The translations under genes and the position numbers were made by a program. From NCBI GenBank assembly GCA_001247695.2, contig LGRX02028977.1:1-27892 (forward strand): DNA of 27,892 bases. Direction: 5' to 3'. Below are positions 8,906 to 17,870 of the stretch, piece after piece. The notes under the pieces were generated by a model, which was not told the DNA's origin, searched no databases, and was given only the letters and a program-made list of their open reading frames with translations. Origin of the DNA: Cymbomonas tetramitiformis (taxonomy: Eukaryota; Chlorophyta; Pyramimonadophyceae; Pyramimonadales; Pyramimonadaceae). Each line of letters opens with the position of its first letter. The first letter of the stretch is position 1.

Positions 8906-10093
8906 ATGTCGCAACACACCTCAGAGCCGCTTTCCAACATGGGAGTCAATTCAGAGTCGCTACGCCCCCCATTATTTTCACCCTTCACCTTTCCATCCCC
9001 CACCGCATTCGCTTCCACTTTTCCCTTCCCTCTCCCGGGCACCACCATGCCCTATACCGCTGTACCACGCCCATATACTCTACCCGATGGCACCCCTACG
9101 CAAGCTGTGTGGAATGGCTCCAGCTGGGTATTCCCCCAGACAGCGCCCATTGCTGGGGGAGTGTCCCCAGTACCATTTACATTGGGGACCCATCACCCCA
9201 TGGGTTCGTACCCCACGCCATATCAACAGCATCTGCAACAGCAGCAGCAGTGGCAGGCGTACCAGCAACAGTGGCCACAGCAGCAACAGCCGCTGGAGCC
9301 AGTGCAGCAGCAGCTACAGCAGCAACAGTTCCAGCAGCAGTTCCAGTTACAGCAGCAGCAGCTGCAGCCGCAGCCGCAACAACAACCACAGCAGCCCCAT
9401 CAGCTGATACCAGCTACCTCGGCGCCTCATGACCCTGGTGCGGATCTCTCATCGCTGCAGCACTTCATCAACATCAGCGCCGCAGCCCTGCCAGACCCTC
9501 TGCAGGTACCCCCTGACAGCGGAGCTCAGCAGAGCGTCTCGGGCGGGACCCAGCTCTTGGTGCGCCACCTCCCCGCGGTGGCAGCAGCCTCAGAGACCCG
9601 CCGGCGTCGGCGTTCCCGAAGAGTATCCTCGGGCCCTGCGACGCACGGTAGGCACCTTCCAGGTCTAAGCCATGCACCTGATCACTCCGACCCCGACTCC
9701 GGTACGGACGTCAGCCGCACCAGCACGGGGTCCAGAGGCAGCCGAAGCACGCAGGCGCGGGCTGAGCGCAGGCGGAGGGCCGCCCACAGGTCCGGATCTG
9801 ACTCGGACGCGAGCAGCCGGAGCGAGCACAATCACAGGGAAGTCCTGGCGGCAGTACAGGCCCTGGACATCTCCGCGGTGCTCTCGAGAGGACTCGCCCC
9901 GCCCGGCGCGACGACATCTGCAGGAACCTCTCCACCAGGCGACCCTCAGAGCAGCGCGCAGGGGGCCCTGACGGCGGATCATCCACTCGAGGCGGACGCC
10001 GCTGACAGCGTAACCCCCCAGTATCTCAGATTGTCGCTGAAACCGCTCCCGCCGAACCTCCCACTCAGGGTCGGCCAAATCCCCTCAACATGA
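8906..10093 (+). CDS. Gln/Pro-rich gag-like protein, C-terminus disrupted
   Basis: The product has 395 residues from ATG 8906 (MSQHTSEPLSNMG). Its N-terminus is rich in Pro, Ser and Phe. A Gln-rich tract lies at roughly 9217-9410, an Arg-rich patch (ETRRRRRSRR) near 9600, and Ser/Arg/Asp repeats (GSDSDASSRSEH) near 9800-9830. A short ordinary helix-like segment, REVLAAVQALDISAVLSRGL, follows. The composition suits a nucleic-acid-binding structural protein such as a retroelement gag, but no zinc knuckle or family signature is present, so this is a weak assignment. The frame closes at 10091-10093, while sensible sequence appears to continue in the two other frames (see 10041-10720). A CAG-rich tract could also make chance ORFs; the antisense ORF across it is Ala/Val-rich and rejected. 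Confidence 0.4.
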   Translation: MSQHTSEPLSNMGVNSESLRPPLFSPFTFPSPTAFASTFPFPLPGTTMPYTAVPRPYTLPDGTPTQAVWNGSSWVFPQTAPIAGGVSPVPFTLGTHHPMGSYPTPYQQHLQQQQQWQAYQQQWPQQQQPLEPVQQQLQQQQFQQQFQLQQQQLQPQPQQQPQQPHQLIPATSAPHDPGADLSSLQHFINISAAALPDPLQVPPDSGAQQSVSGGTQLLVRHLPAVAAASETRRRRRSRRVSSGPATHGRHLPGLSHAPDHSDPDSGTDVSRTSTGSRGSRSTQARAERRRRAAHRSGSDSDASSRSEHNHREVLAAVQALDISAVLSRGLAPPGATTSAGTSPPGDPQSSAQGALTADHPLEADAADSVTPQYLRLSLKPLPPNLPLRVGQIPST

Positions 10094-10720
10094 TGGTGAC
10101 TCGCCGGCGGCAGTCGGTGGAGACGGTAGTGCACGACAAGACCCCCCTGACGACCCCGCTCAAGGACCAGAACCCTCCTACCCTCAGTACCCAGAGGTTC
10201 GGGCTCTTTTCGTCACCCATGACGGTGGGTCATTGTGGGTACACCAGTCAGCAGGGGTGCGAGGCGCGGCAACCGTCTCCCTACCATGGGATGAACGCCG
10301 CAGGGCTGGGGTGCAGGGCGACTCTATCCTTTTCAGGATCATGCATCTGTTGGGAGCACCACTGACTGCCTATGCACGCATGGGAGGCCGCCTACATCAT
10401 GCACCCCTACCACTTACCAACCCTCGTGTGGAGACCTGGGTCCTCATGGTCGACCGCGAGGTCATGGATATGGCTATGGGGGACCCAGCCGCAGCCAATG
10501 TGCGGTCTACGAGCATGGGGCAGCCAGTGTGGGAGTGGATTCCTGCCACTGCGCGGGAGTCTGAGATGCAGAACTTCGACCAGGACGGGCTCGCCGCGTG
10601 GTCTGAAGTCAGCAACTCCGATTGGTACCGAAGCATGAGCGTGATGGCCGCACAACCACCCACTCCCATGCCCTTCCATACACCTCTTCCACTCCCCGCT
10701 CCATCCGATCAGCCCCTGCA
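10041..10720 (+). pseudogene. out-of-frame continuation of the gag-like ORF
   Basis: The frame starting after a stop at 10038 is open through 10928 and reads as ordinary folded protein: YPQYPEVRALFVTHDGGSLW, then LPLTNPRVETWVLMVDREV, then PVWEWIPATARESEMQNF. A third frame (10021-10120) also gives plausible gag-like sequence (AETAPAEPPTQGRPNPLN), so more than one indel may separate this from 8906-10093. The part beyond 10720 is antisense to the integrase gene and is not counted. I do not recognise the domain. Confidence 0.35.
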
Positions 10721-12643
10721 TTACCGCCTGTGTCTCAATTCTCCTCGCCTTTCAACTTCTTCTTCAGCCAACGCAGGCACAAGAGGTGCATCCCTCAGCT
10801 GCCTTGCCATTGCCTTCTGTTCCCGATATTTCTTGCTCAGCACCGTGCGATGCCCCTCATTCCAGTGCCCTGGCATGAAGATCTGCACGGCCTCAGAGAG
10901 CTTGTCCTGTATTCCCCAATCAATCTGATCTGGCATGCCCAAGAACATGTCCTTCTCTTTCAATAGCATCTCCCTTGATGAGATGGCATGCCATGGCTGA
11001 AATTTGTCTCCCTTCACCACACGACGGGGACCCACGTCTGCTGGCAGCAGGCGCATTTCTGCAGACAGCTTCTCGTTCAATTGCTGCTCCTTCATGCCCA
11101 GTCTGTCCTCCAGGACACCAGAGCTCTCGTCTTCCTGGGTCTGCACCTCAGCGTTGGCAGCTTGCATCCCCGTGCCTGAGCACCTGGGACATAGCCACTC
11201 GCCTTCTGGTACTCCATCCAGTGCTGGGGTCAGACACCACAAGTGGTACCCCCTGTTGCATGCGTCGCACAACAACATCTCTGCTTCCCCATCAGTCTTC
11301 CTGCACACTTCACATGCTAGGTGCTTGCTGGGAACGGCTGCACTGCAGTCATACTGGTCCTTCACCTGTAGGTGACATGGCGCGATGCTCTGCACGGTGC
11401 TCTTCTCTCTTAACTTGGTGGCGTCCTCAAGCACCACCACACCATCTCGCTGTATCTTGACCAGCTTCAGAATGGCGGATTTGGTCGCGACTTCCATGCC
11501 GCTGCGAGGCTTCTGCCTGATGTAGACGAAATCGCCCACCTTAAACTGGTGTGGCCTAGGCTCATAGCCCCCACCCCTTCTCCCTTCATAATGTAATGTA
11601 TCACGATGCTGTGCGACCTCCAGGCTGCAACCAGCGTGCACCATCAGTCGCCTCACCACCTGTGCTCTCCGGAGGAGGTCCTTGACTCTGGCATCCTTCT
11701 CATCTTCGACCTCAGCACCGAAATCTATGCTGGGTGCCTGCTTCAAATCGGGCGGCACTACTGCCTCTTGGGCAAACAACATGGTGAACGGCGCCACCCC
11801 CGTGGACTCCTGGCGTGCTGCATTATAACTCAGCACTAGCGGCCAGAGCTGCTCATCCCACTCATAATCGAGACCCTTCTCCAAGGCAAGCTTCTTGAAG
11901 CAAAACTTCATAGTGCGCACCACTCGCTCGGTCAGCCCATTGCCTTCTGGTGAGTCTGGCGAGGTGACTCGTCGGTCAATCAGGCAGTCTCTGCACAGCT
12001 GCTTGAACTCGCCCTCGAACTCCTTACCTCCATCCACCAAGCACTCTGCTGGCGCACCAAACACAGCCAGGACATGACTGCGAAATGCCGCTGCGATGGT
12101 CCTTGCCTCCTTGTCGGGAATGGGTACACAGACTATGAACCTGGTGTAGTGCTCGGTCATGATGAGCACTCTGTTGTTGCCAGTCTTGGTCTGTCTCCTC
12201 GAAGGCCATGCCAAATCCAGCGACCAGCGATACATGAACGACACGATCTCGAGGGGGGATAAACATGCCTCCTCTCTCGCATAATGAGTTTTTACACGCT
12301 GACAGGTCTCACACTGAGTGACCACAGCCTCCACGTCCTTCTTCAAATCGGCCCACCAATGGCGCTGCCACAAAAGATGCTGCGTACGCCTTATGCCCCA
12401 ATGTCCAGTTCTGGAGTGGTATTCCTTGACCAACGCAAGACGGTCAGCAGGCTTAGGTATTCTCACCTCCTTGCCCGACAGCGTGATCATGTAGATCTCG
12501 GCCGTAGCCTCATCCCATCGACGTCGTGCTGCACGTCTCCTCACATGGTGAGCAAGAAGTATGACCGTCTTTCCACACATTGAGCCGTCCTTGAAAATTT
12601 TGCTCTCCATAAAATTCCTAGACTTTTCCCACGGGCAAACCAA
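10721..12643 (-). CDS. Ty3/gypsy-type integrase fused to a PHD finger
   Basis: The frame of 640 codons is numbered here from its first codon, a TTG at 12643; the first ATG is codon 12 (12610). Domains in order: zinc-binding HHCC (H76, H81, C111, C114); DDE catalytic core with D143 (WSLDLAWP), D204 (CLVDGGKEF) and E239 (NGLTERVVR), D-to-E spacing 34; an SH3-like C-terminal domain beginning KVGDFVYIRQ (about 368-428); then a canonical C4HC3 PHD finger with C444, C447, C459, C462, H467, C470, C485, C488 (CDACNRGYHLWC). A charged helical tail of about 150 residues follows. Integrase inserts retroelement cDNA, and PHD fingers commonly read histone H3 tails, so the fusion could steer integration to chromatin states; that is inference. 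No protease, RT or RNase H lies upstream, so the polyprotein is 5' truncated near 12640. The core itself has no stop or frameshift. Confidence 0.85.
   Translation of the reverse strand: MVCPWEKSRNFMESKIFKDGSMCGKTVILLAHHVRRRAARRRWDEATAEIYMITLSGKEVRIPKPADRLALVKEYHSRTGHWGIRRTQHLLWQRHWWADLKKDVEAVVTQCETCQRVKTHYAREEACLSPLEIVSFMYRWSLDLAWPSRRQTKTGNNRVLIMTEHYTRFIVCVPIPDKEARTIAAAFRSHVLAVFGAPAECLVDGGKEFEGEFKQLCRDCLIDRRVTSPDSPEGNGLTERVVRTMKFCFKKLALEKGLDYEWDEQLWPLVLSYNAARQESTGVAPFTMLFAQEAVVPPDLKQAPSIDFGAEVEDEKDARVKDLLRRAQVVRRLMVHAGCSLEVAQHRDTLHYEGRRGGGYEPRPHQFKVGDFVYIRQKPRSGMEVATKSAILKLVKIQRDGVVVLEDATKLREKSTVQSIAPCHLQVKDQYDCSAAVPSKHLACEVCRKTDGEAEMLLCDACNRGYHLWCLTPALDGVPEGEWLCPRCSGTGMQAANAEVQTQEDESSGVLEDRLGMKEQQLNEKLSAEMRLLPADVGPRRVVKGDKFQPWHAISSREMLLKEKDMFLGMPDQIDWGIQDKLSEAVQIFMPGHWNEGHRTVLSKKYREQKAMARQLRDAPLVPALAEEEVERRGELRHRR
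11156..11314 (-). other. PHD zinc finger domain within the integrase ORF
   Basis: Cys/His ligands follow C-x2-C-x11-C-x2-C-x4-H-x2-C-x14-C-x2-C, with the family-typical LLCD and a Trp two residues before the last C-x2-C (GEWLCPRC). An acidic run, DGEAE, precedes the LLCD strand, as in H3-binding PHD fingers. Confidence 0.85.
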
Positions 12644-13560
12644 GGGGGGTAGGCGGTCTAGACTAATTCGACCATGCTGAATCCATTTCCGAGCTCAAAT
12701 TTGCCTAATTCCTAATAGGGTGTTACTGGTAACCCCCCTAAAGTCGATGCACCTTGCACCTTGCGCATCCTTCTCCATGCTTAGTTAGTTAGTGATGCAT
12801 CACATAGTAATAGATCTAACCCAAGGGGTGGAGGTTTGTCATTGACTAATTCGGTCATATAGAGTCCATTTCTGGGTTGCAACATTGACTTCTCCACGAT
12901 ATATCGTTACTTGTAACACCTAAACCGACGCGGAATCCGTTTCACCTACCTCGAAAGACACATGCGGTCTCGGTAGGTAACTAGTGCCACAAAGCATGCG
13001 TTCATGGACTTGATCACAAAGCTAATTCATATATGGATATGCACGACGTTTTCATGTGGTGCGATGCATACATAATGCGCGATGCGCGTACACGACGTGG
13101 ATAAGAGAGTGGTATTATTCTCCTGTAACGATGATCAATGCACATATGATTCATACGATGCAACATGTCGTGGTGTCGCATGAAGTGCATTCCGATATGT
13201 TATTCGACTTCCACGTATCGATTCACATATCGTATTTATTCAACATATAATCAAAGGAAGTGATCTCAAATGATATTACACGGGATATTTATCCCAAGGT
13301 GCCACTAGTTCACGAGCGACCCGCAAGTTCAGCCAAGAAGGTGCACGCCTTGCTTGATCCAGAATAAATTAGTATCAAGGAATACTAAAATTGGGGATCC
13401 TCCCGAAAGTTATGCACATCGGATTATAAAGTTCTCATTGATATTTCAACCGCCTACGCCTCGACTCATCCAAGTCATTCTCTGCACTCGGGCTCCTCTC
13501 AGAAACTCGCAATGTGTTTGGTGACACACGGGGGAGATGCTTCCCCAAAGAAATGTTAGG
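12644..13560. repeat. gene-free; diverged tandem duplication at left
   Basis: About 12641-12768 and 12824-12950 resemble each other in order: an AAGGGG start, GACTAATTCG, a GTCCATTTC-like block, then GTTAC-TGTAAC and CCTAAA-CGACGC. No ORF of note is present. The right part (13020-13260) is AT-rich with many short ATGCGCGATGCGCG-like runs. Confidence 0.45.
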
Positions 13561-13574
13561 AGACGATTGCATAC

Positions 13575-14042
13575 TCACTGGATCTCCTTGATCATCCTGC
13601 ATATGCGAATCTGTCTGGGGTTGCTCCGTGGCCGTCTCAGGGTGCGCCGTGGCCGTCTCAGGTTGCGCCGTGGCCGTCTCAGGTTGCGCCGTGGCCGTTC
13701 GAGGCTGCGCCGTGGCCTTGCGCCGTGGCTCGCTGCGCCGTGTTGCGCCTGTAGGTGCGTTCTCAGAGTCCGGCTGTTTGGGGTTGCGCCGTAGCCGTCT
13801 CGGCCGCGTGGCCGTTTGGGGTTGCGCCGTGGCCGTCTCGGCTGCGCCGTGGCCGTTGGGGGTTGCGCTGTGGCCGTCTCAGGTTGCGCCGTGGCCGTCT
13901 GGGGGAGTGAGGCAGTGCACAAGTTATGGCTTTTCAAGCCCTTGCAACCACCAACGGCTTTGCAGCAAGCTGCGCACATCCGTTTATCATGGTTATTACG
14001 CGGACGGCATAACAAATTCCTGCAACTCTGCACAATCCCCAC
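13575..14042 (-). CDS. Cys-rich module followed by Arg/Pro repeats (partial exon)
   Basis: The open frame is 155 codons. Near its start it contains C7, C12, then RMCAACCKAVGGCKGLKSHNLC (residues 21-42, about 13917-13982). The spacing C-x2-C-C-x5-C-x5-H is the same as in the last exon of the hAT-like gene next door, so this looks like a second copy of the same metal-binding module. After it come PQTATAQPE and RRNLRRP repeats from the 21-bp minisatellite. There is no good ATG; a CAG acceptor just upstream (TTGCAG before GAATTTG, about 14037) suggests an internal or terminal exon. Function unknown; the repeat tail may be non-coding. Confidence 0.4.
   Translation of the reverse strand: MGIVQSCRNLLCRPRNNHDKRMCAACCKAVGGCKGLKSHNLCTASLPQTATAQPETATAQPPTATAQPRRPRRNPKRPRGRDGYGATPNSRTLRTHLQAQHGAASHGARPRRSLERPRRNLRRPRRNLRRPRRTLRRPRSNPRQIRICRMIKEIQ
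13619..13902. repeat. GC-rich 21-bp minisatellite
   Basis: Imperfect tandem units of 21 bp are built on GGTTGCGCCG followed by TGGCCGTCTCA. The left and right parts are regular, and the centre (about 13700-13830) has indels and degenerate copies. Because 21 is a multiple of 3, several frames are open: the minus strand reads TATAQPE or NLRRPRR heptads and the plus strand AVSGCAV. The minus ORF through it carries a Cys-rich domain at its N-terminal end. Confidence 0.8.
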
Positions 14043-14432
14043 ATTTGAATATTAGTTTTTCTACATTGTCCACGGCATGTGGTATTAACATTCACTAACA
14101 CATATCCTTTAAGTGGGTCGCACCTGATGCGACTTTACGACCGAGCACGTCATACACATTCGCGCCATAGGTAGCACACGCGCAACTGGTTCACTGCTCT
14201 CTTGTTCTGGCGTGTCCATGTCATCGGCAGTGACACAATTTTCTGGGTCAAGCAGGTCCATTCCAAGGAAGTCATAGACCTCAGCACATAGCACTTCCTC
14301 TTGAGGCATGTAGCCAGCAGCCTCTGTATCTGGGGCTCTGGGGACAGTTGGCATGTGTGACACATACTTATCACATCCTCCAGCAACCTTACAACACGTG
14401 GCACAGCACGGTCCGCCCTCTTGGCCACATTC

Positions 14433-14814
14433 CTGATGAACACAACAATGGCATGTGAGGGGTGTGCCACATCAACCAATCTATTAAAACCAACCAAGGT
14501 CAAAGAAACAATCACAATGTGCACAGAGAGCAGTACAAGTGCACCTTATTGGCAAGACGGTTGTTGCATGTTTTGCAAATCGCTTTCTTGCACTCCGGGC
14601 ATCCCCATCCGTCGGCCGAGCAGCACAAAACACAAAGAGGGCCTCCTTGTTTTACACACGCCTGTTCATCCAATCAAGCCAACTCATGATGCGTTATCCG
14701 CGCACAGATGCCTTAGTGGACTCAACCTCGGGTTGCTCTAACTCAAGCTCAGGAACTATGCCTCAACATGATTTGACCCAATGGGAAGGCATCTAAGCAT
14801 TACACTTACCGTAC
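14433..14814 (-). other. predicted intron 2 of the hAT-like gene
   Basis: The donor is CAG|GTACGGTAAGT and the acceptor is GTTGTGTTCATCAG|GAATGT, 382 bp. Splicing joins VNQ to ECGQEGGPCC in phase 0, and without it the transposase ORF ends two codons later. Confidence 0.5.
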
Positions 14815-16782
14815 CTGATTAACGATGCGCTTCTTGGTCTGGGTGCATGCACTGCATAACTCCTTTACTGTCCTTGCCACCTCGGCAGCCTCTAGCTTCC
14901 GAGCCTTCTCAATCACCGCCAATCGCTTCACTTTCACTTGATCAATATGCTTCTCAACTTCACGCAGGTGCATAGCATCGGTCTCAAGCTTCCGCTTGAC
15001 CTTCTTCTCACGCACCACTTTGCGGGCGGCCTTGACACCATCCGCATTTGGAGCTATTTCAATAGAGTTGACGCCATAACCCACGTTCACCGCACTTATC
15101 GTGTCCACTGATGCCAATCGATGACCTGTGTTGTCGATCCTGTTGAAATCTCCCTCGATCTGTTGAGTCAGGACGTAATGGTTGAAGATGAACATGCAAG
15201 CCCACTTCTCCAAGAGCGGCCCAACGACCATGTCTTCCTCACTCGAGGGGTAGGCGTACAAAACTACCTCCTGTAAGAGCGCGATGCAGCTGCTCATGAG
15301 TTCCAGCAAGCGAAAAGTATTAGGAGGAGTGCTCCACACGAAGTGCTCCCACGGAAGCCTTCCAGCCTTGTCCACGTCTGCTTGCAGAAAGTGCTCAAAT
15401 ACTGCTTGTTGTGCTGAAGGCACGTACCGCTTCTCCCGGATCTCGTTAACCACCATCCAGGTGTCAGTAAGGGATGCCTCCAAGGTAGGTGGGCCGACTC
15501 TGTTCACGAAAAACACGTTTAAAAAAGCACGGGCAAATGTCGGACCACAAGACTCTGCCAAGAGGATTTGCCCCATCGAGTGTGGCAGATGTTGCCACTC
15601 CTCATACCACTTGATGTGCCTCTGGAGGGAAAGTCTACACCCCGACATGATGCCGTCGAACAAATCGTTAAAGTGAGCAGGTCCAAGTACGAGCCAAGCA
15701 AGTTTCAGTACATGGCCATAGATACCCCCGAAGTTTGGAACTGGTTGGAGCTCTTCAGATTCAGGCACACCTCGTCGCATATCACGCAGAGCTGCAGGAG
15801 GTTCTCCGGTGAGCAAAGAGCAGTCAAAGGAGGCAGGGTCGTAATCCATGTCCTCGAACTGGGGGTCCCATACTCGTCCATCACCTTGAATAACAGGGTG
15901 CCCTGCTGGCCACTCCCAAGTGCCAGGCGTCTTGGAGACTTGCATAAAATATGGCCGCCGGCCTGCACTGTTAACCACAAGGACGGTGGAAGTTTTCGAG
16001 TCTTTGTTCCCAAAAACCCTTCTCACCATCTCAGCGAACACCGCACGATAACACTCTAAAGTGTTTTGAAGCACAAAAGGGGTATTGCGAAACAACCTCA
16101 AGTTGTCCTCCATGGCAGATATATCACTGATTATTTGCCGTTGCCACTCCAAAGTTTTGGAAGGCATCTCGTGGAAACGATGACCAGGTGGGAGACACGC
16201 ACGTTCCCCTGATGGCAAAGTGATGCGCGGTTCCTTATCTTGGCCCTTCAGCCAGTTAAGGGAATGGCTATACCGCTGCTCACCCGTGATGAGCATCACT
16301 TTCATCTGAAGCCGTAACTTCCGGGATGCGCTCCACTTGTATGCCAGGACGAGGTGCTTGTTCCAAGGCTTCCGCAAGAAACAACACTGCAGCATGTACA
16401 GGAACAGACAAATACGAATCTGAGCTGCGTTGTTATCAAAGTTGGCCATAGCTTTGATGTCGTATTCCCAGCGTGTGGCGATGCATCTGCCAAAGGCTAC
16501 AAGAGTTATTCCAAAAACCCAGGTGTACAAGAAGGAGAGCATGTTCCATTGGCCCCACGTTTTGCTATGGTGGAACCACCAGAGTTTATTGAGAAAGTTC
16601 ACGACGTGAATCTCGTCCCAAGAGTCTTTTGGCAGCTCACCACACACCGCGTCCTGAAACGCAGTGTACTTAATGTGTTCGATGTGCGCGCCGCAACCTC
16701 CTCGAGAAAGACCTTGATCGATGTGTGGATACTTATCACGTGGCCGCTTTTGTAACCAACCTTGAAGCACGTGAACTGCACC

Positions 16783-16785
16783 TCA
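16783..16785 (-). other. in-frame TGA inside transposase exon 2
   Basis: The frames on both sides are the same, with four codons (G-A-V-H) between the stop and the downstream ORF. It splits the DNTNSMSG motif from the CxxH motif of one domain. A GT...AG segment of 21 bases (16796-16776) covers it in frame, but that is far shorter than normal introns. Confidence 0.85.
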
Positions 16786-17280
16786 CTTCCCCGTACCTTT
16801 CTTTCCGCCACGACCAGACATACTATTGGTGTTGTCTGTGATGGCGTGCACAACACCAGGTGCCAAACCTCGTTTGTCTAAACTCTGCAACACCTTAGCG
16901 GCTTGCGTATCACCAGATGTATCTGGCACTTGACCAATTTCCAGAAGGGGTGTGATGGGTTTGTACTCCTCTGGGCGAAAGTCAAAGAAACCAAGGCGGA
17001 TGGGCATAAGGTGTTTCGTATACCGCATAGAGGTGTCAAAAAGGATACTGAATGCCAACGTAGGTCCCAACACCTCCTTCCAGTGATCGGGTATAGGACA
17101 AGATTTCATGTCCAACAGGTCGGCCAAACCCTGTGTCTTGAACTCTGCGATGACCAGGGTCCAGTTTTTGACTTGAGAGGACGACATCCATCCAGCTCTG
17201 TCACCAGAGTCTGGCGAGTCGCCACCGATGATGGCTCGATAGATGCTTTTGAACGCCTGCACTTCACTCTAAAACGTTCT

Positions 17281-17516
17281 TTAGAGATGGTGTATATCTA
17301 CATATGAATGTGTGTATTTATATAACACTAAACGTAACTATATTATTGTGTATTTATATGATACTAAACCACGATATATGACACCAGGTTCTTGAGAAAT
17401 GGTGTATATCTACATATGCATGTGTGTATTTATATGATAGTAAACGTTACTATATGTATGTGTGTATTTGTAGGATACTAAACGTAACTTCTACACCGTG
17501 ATTTATCGTACAAGGG
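17281..17516. repeat. degenerate AT-rich tandem repeat
   Basis: Three to four diverged units share TGGTGTATATCTACATATG, then TGTGTGTATTTATAT and ACTAAACGTAACT. The longest period is about 115 bp (17286 and 17400), with shorter sub-repeats inside. Confidence 0.65.
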
Positions 17517-17518
17517 TA

Positions 17519-17870
17519 CAGTAATCACTCACCGTTAAGAAAACCCGACGTTAAGAAACTAGCCAGCGTTTGGGGGGGGGTACCCAACTCGATGAGTACG
17601 GCTGGTTGGCTTTTTCGGCTAAGAAAATTCCCGAAATAAGCAACCTTTGTGCTGGCGCCGCAGGCGATTTTTCCTGAAATTATGGCCGTTCTAAGCGTTT
17701 ATCAATGAAAATTTAAGAAAATAGCTGGCTGATTGAAAGAAATTGGCTTACTATTCTTCGAGTTCTCTTATGACGCTGACGCTGGCGGGGGGGGAGGGGG
17801 GGGTACCCAACTCGATGAGTACGGCTGGCTGGCCCAAAATCCCTGTTTTCTTAACGGTGAGTGATTACTG
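17519..17870. mobile_element. Tc1/mariner-type MITE with 26-bp perfect TIRs
   Basis: The left terminus (17519-17544) begins CAGTAATCACTCACC and the right terminus (17845-17870) is its exact inverse. Both are flanked by TA (17517-17518 and 17871-17872), the target duplication of Tc1/mariner/pogo elements, whose ends often begin CAGT. The interior of about 300 bp has no ORF. It holds two direct copies of a block starting with a G-run, then TACCCAACTCGATGAGTACG (17572-17610 and 17787-17833). The second copy has G8-A-G8, a possible G-quadruplex. Confidence 0.8.

Noticed and set aside
9177..9389. Ala/Val-rich antisense ORF across the CAG tract
   Set aside because: It is the mirror of a Gln-rich CAG repeat and has no independent support.
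10721..10928. Plus-strand gag-like frame continuing over the integrase
   Set aside because: The minus strand here encodes the end of a well supported integrase ORF; the plus frame is probably open by chance.
14150..14524. 124-codon minus ORF
   Set aside because: It overlaps the proposed exon 3 in another frame; the exon 3 frame has the conserved Cys spacing and a phase-matched splice acceptor.
16776..16796. 21-base intron removing the TGA
   Set aside because: It is GT...AG and in frame but much shorter than spliceosomal introns normally are; kept only as an alternative to a premature stop.
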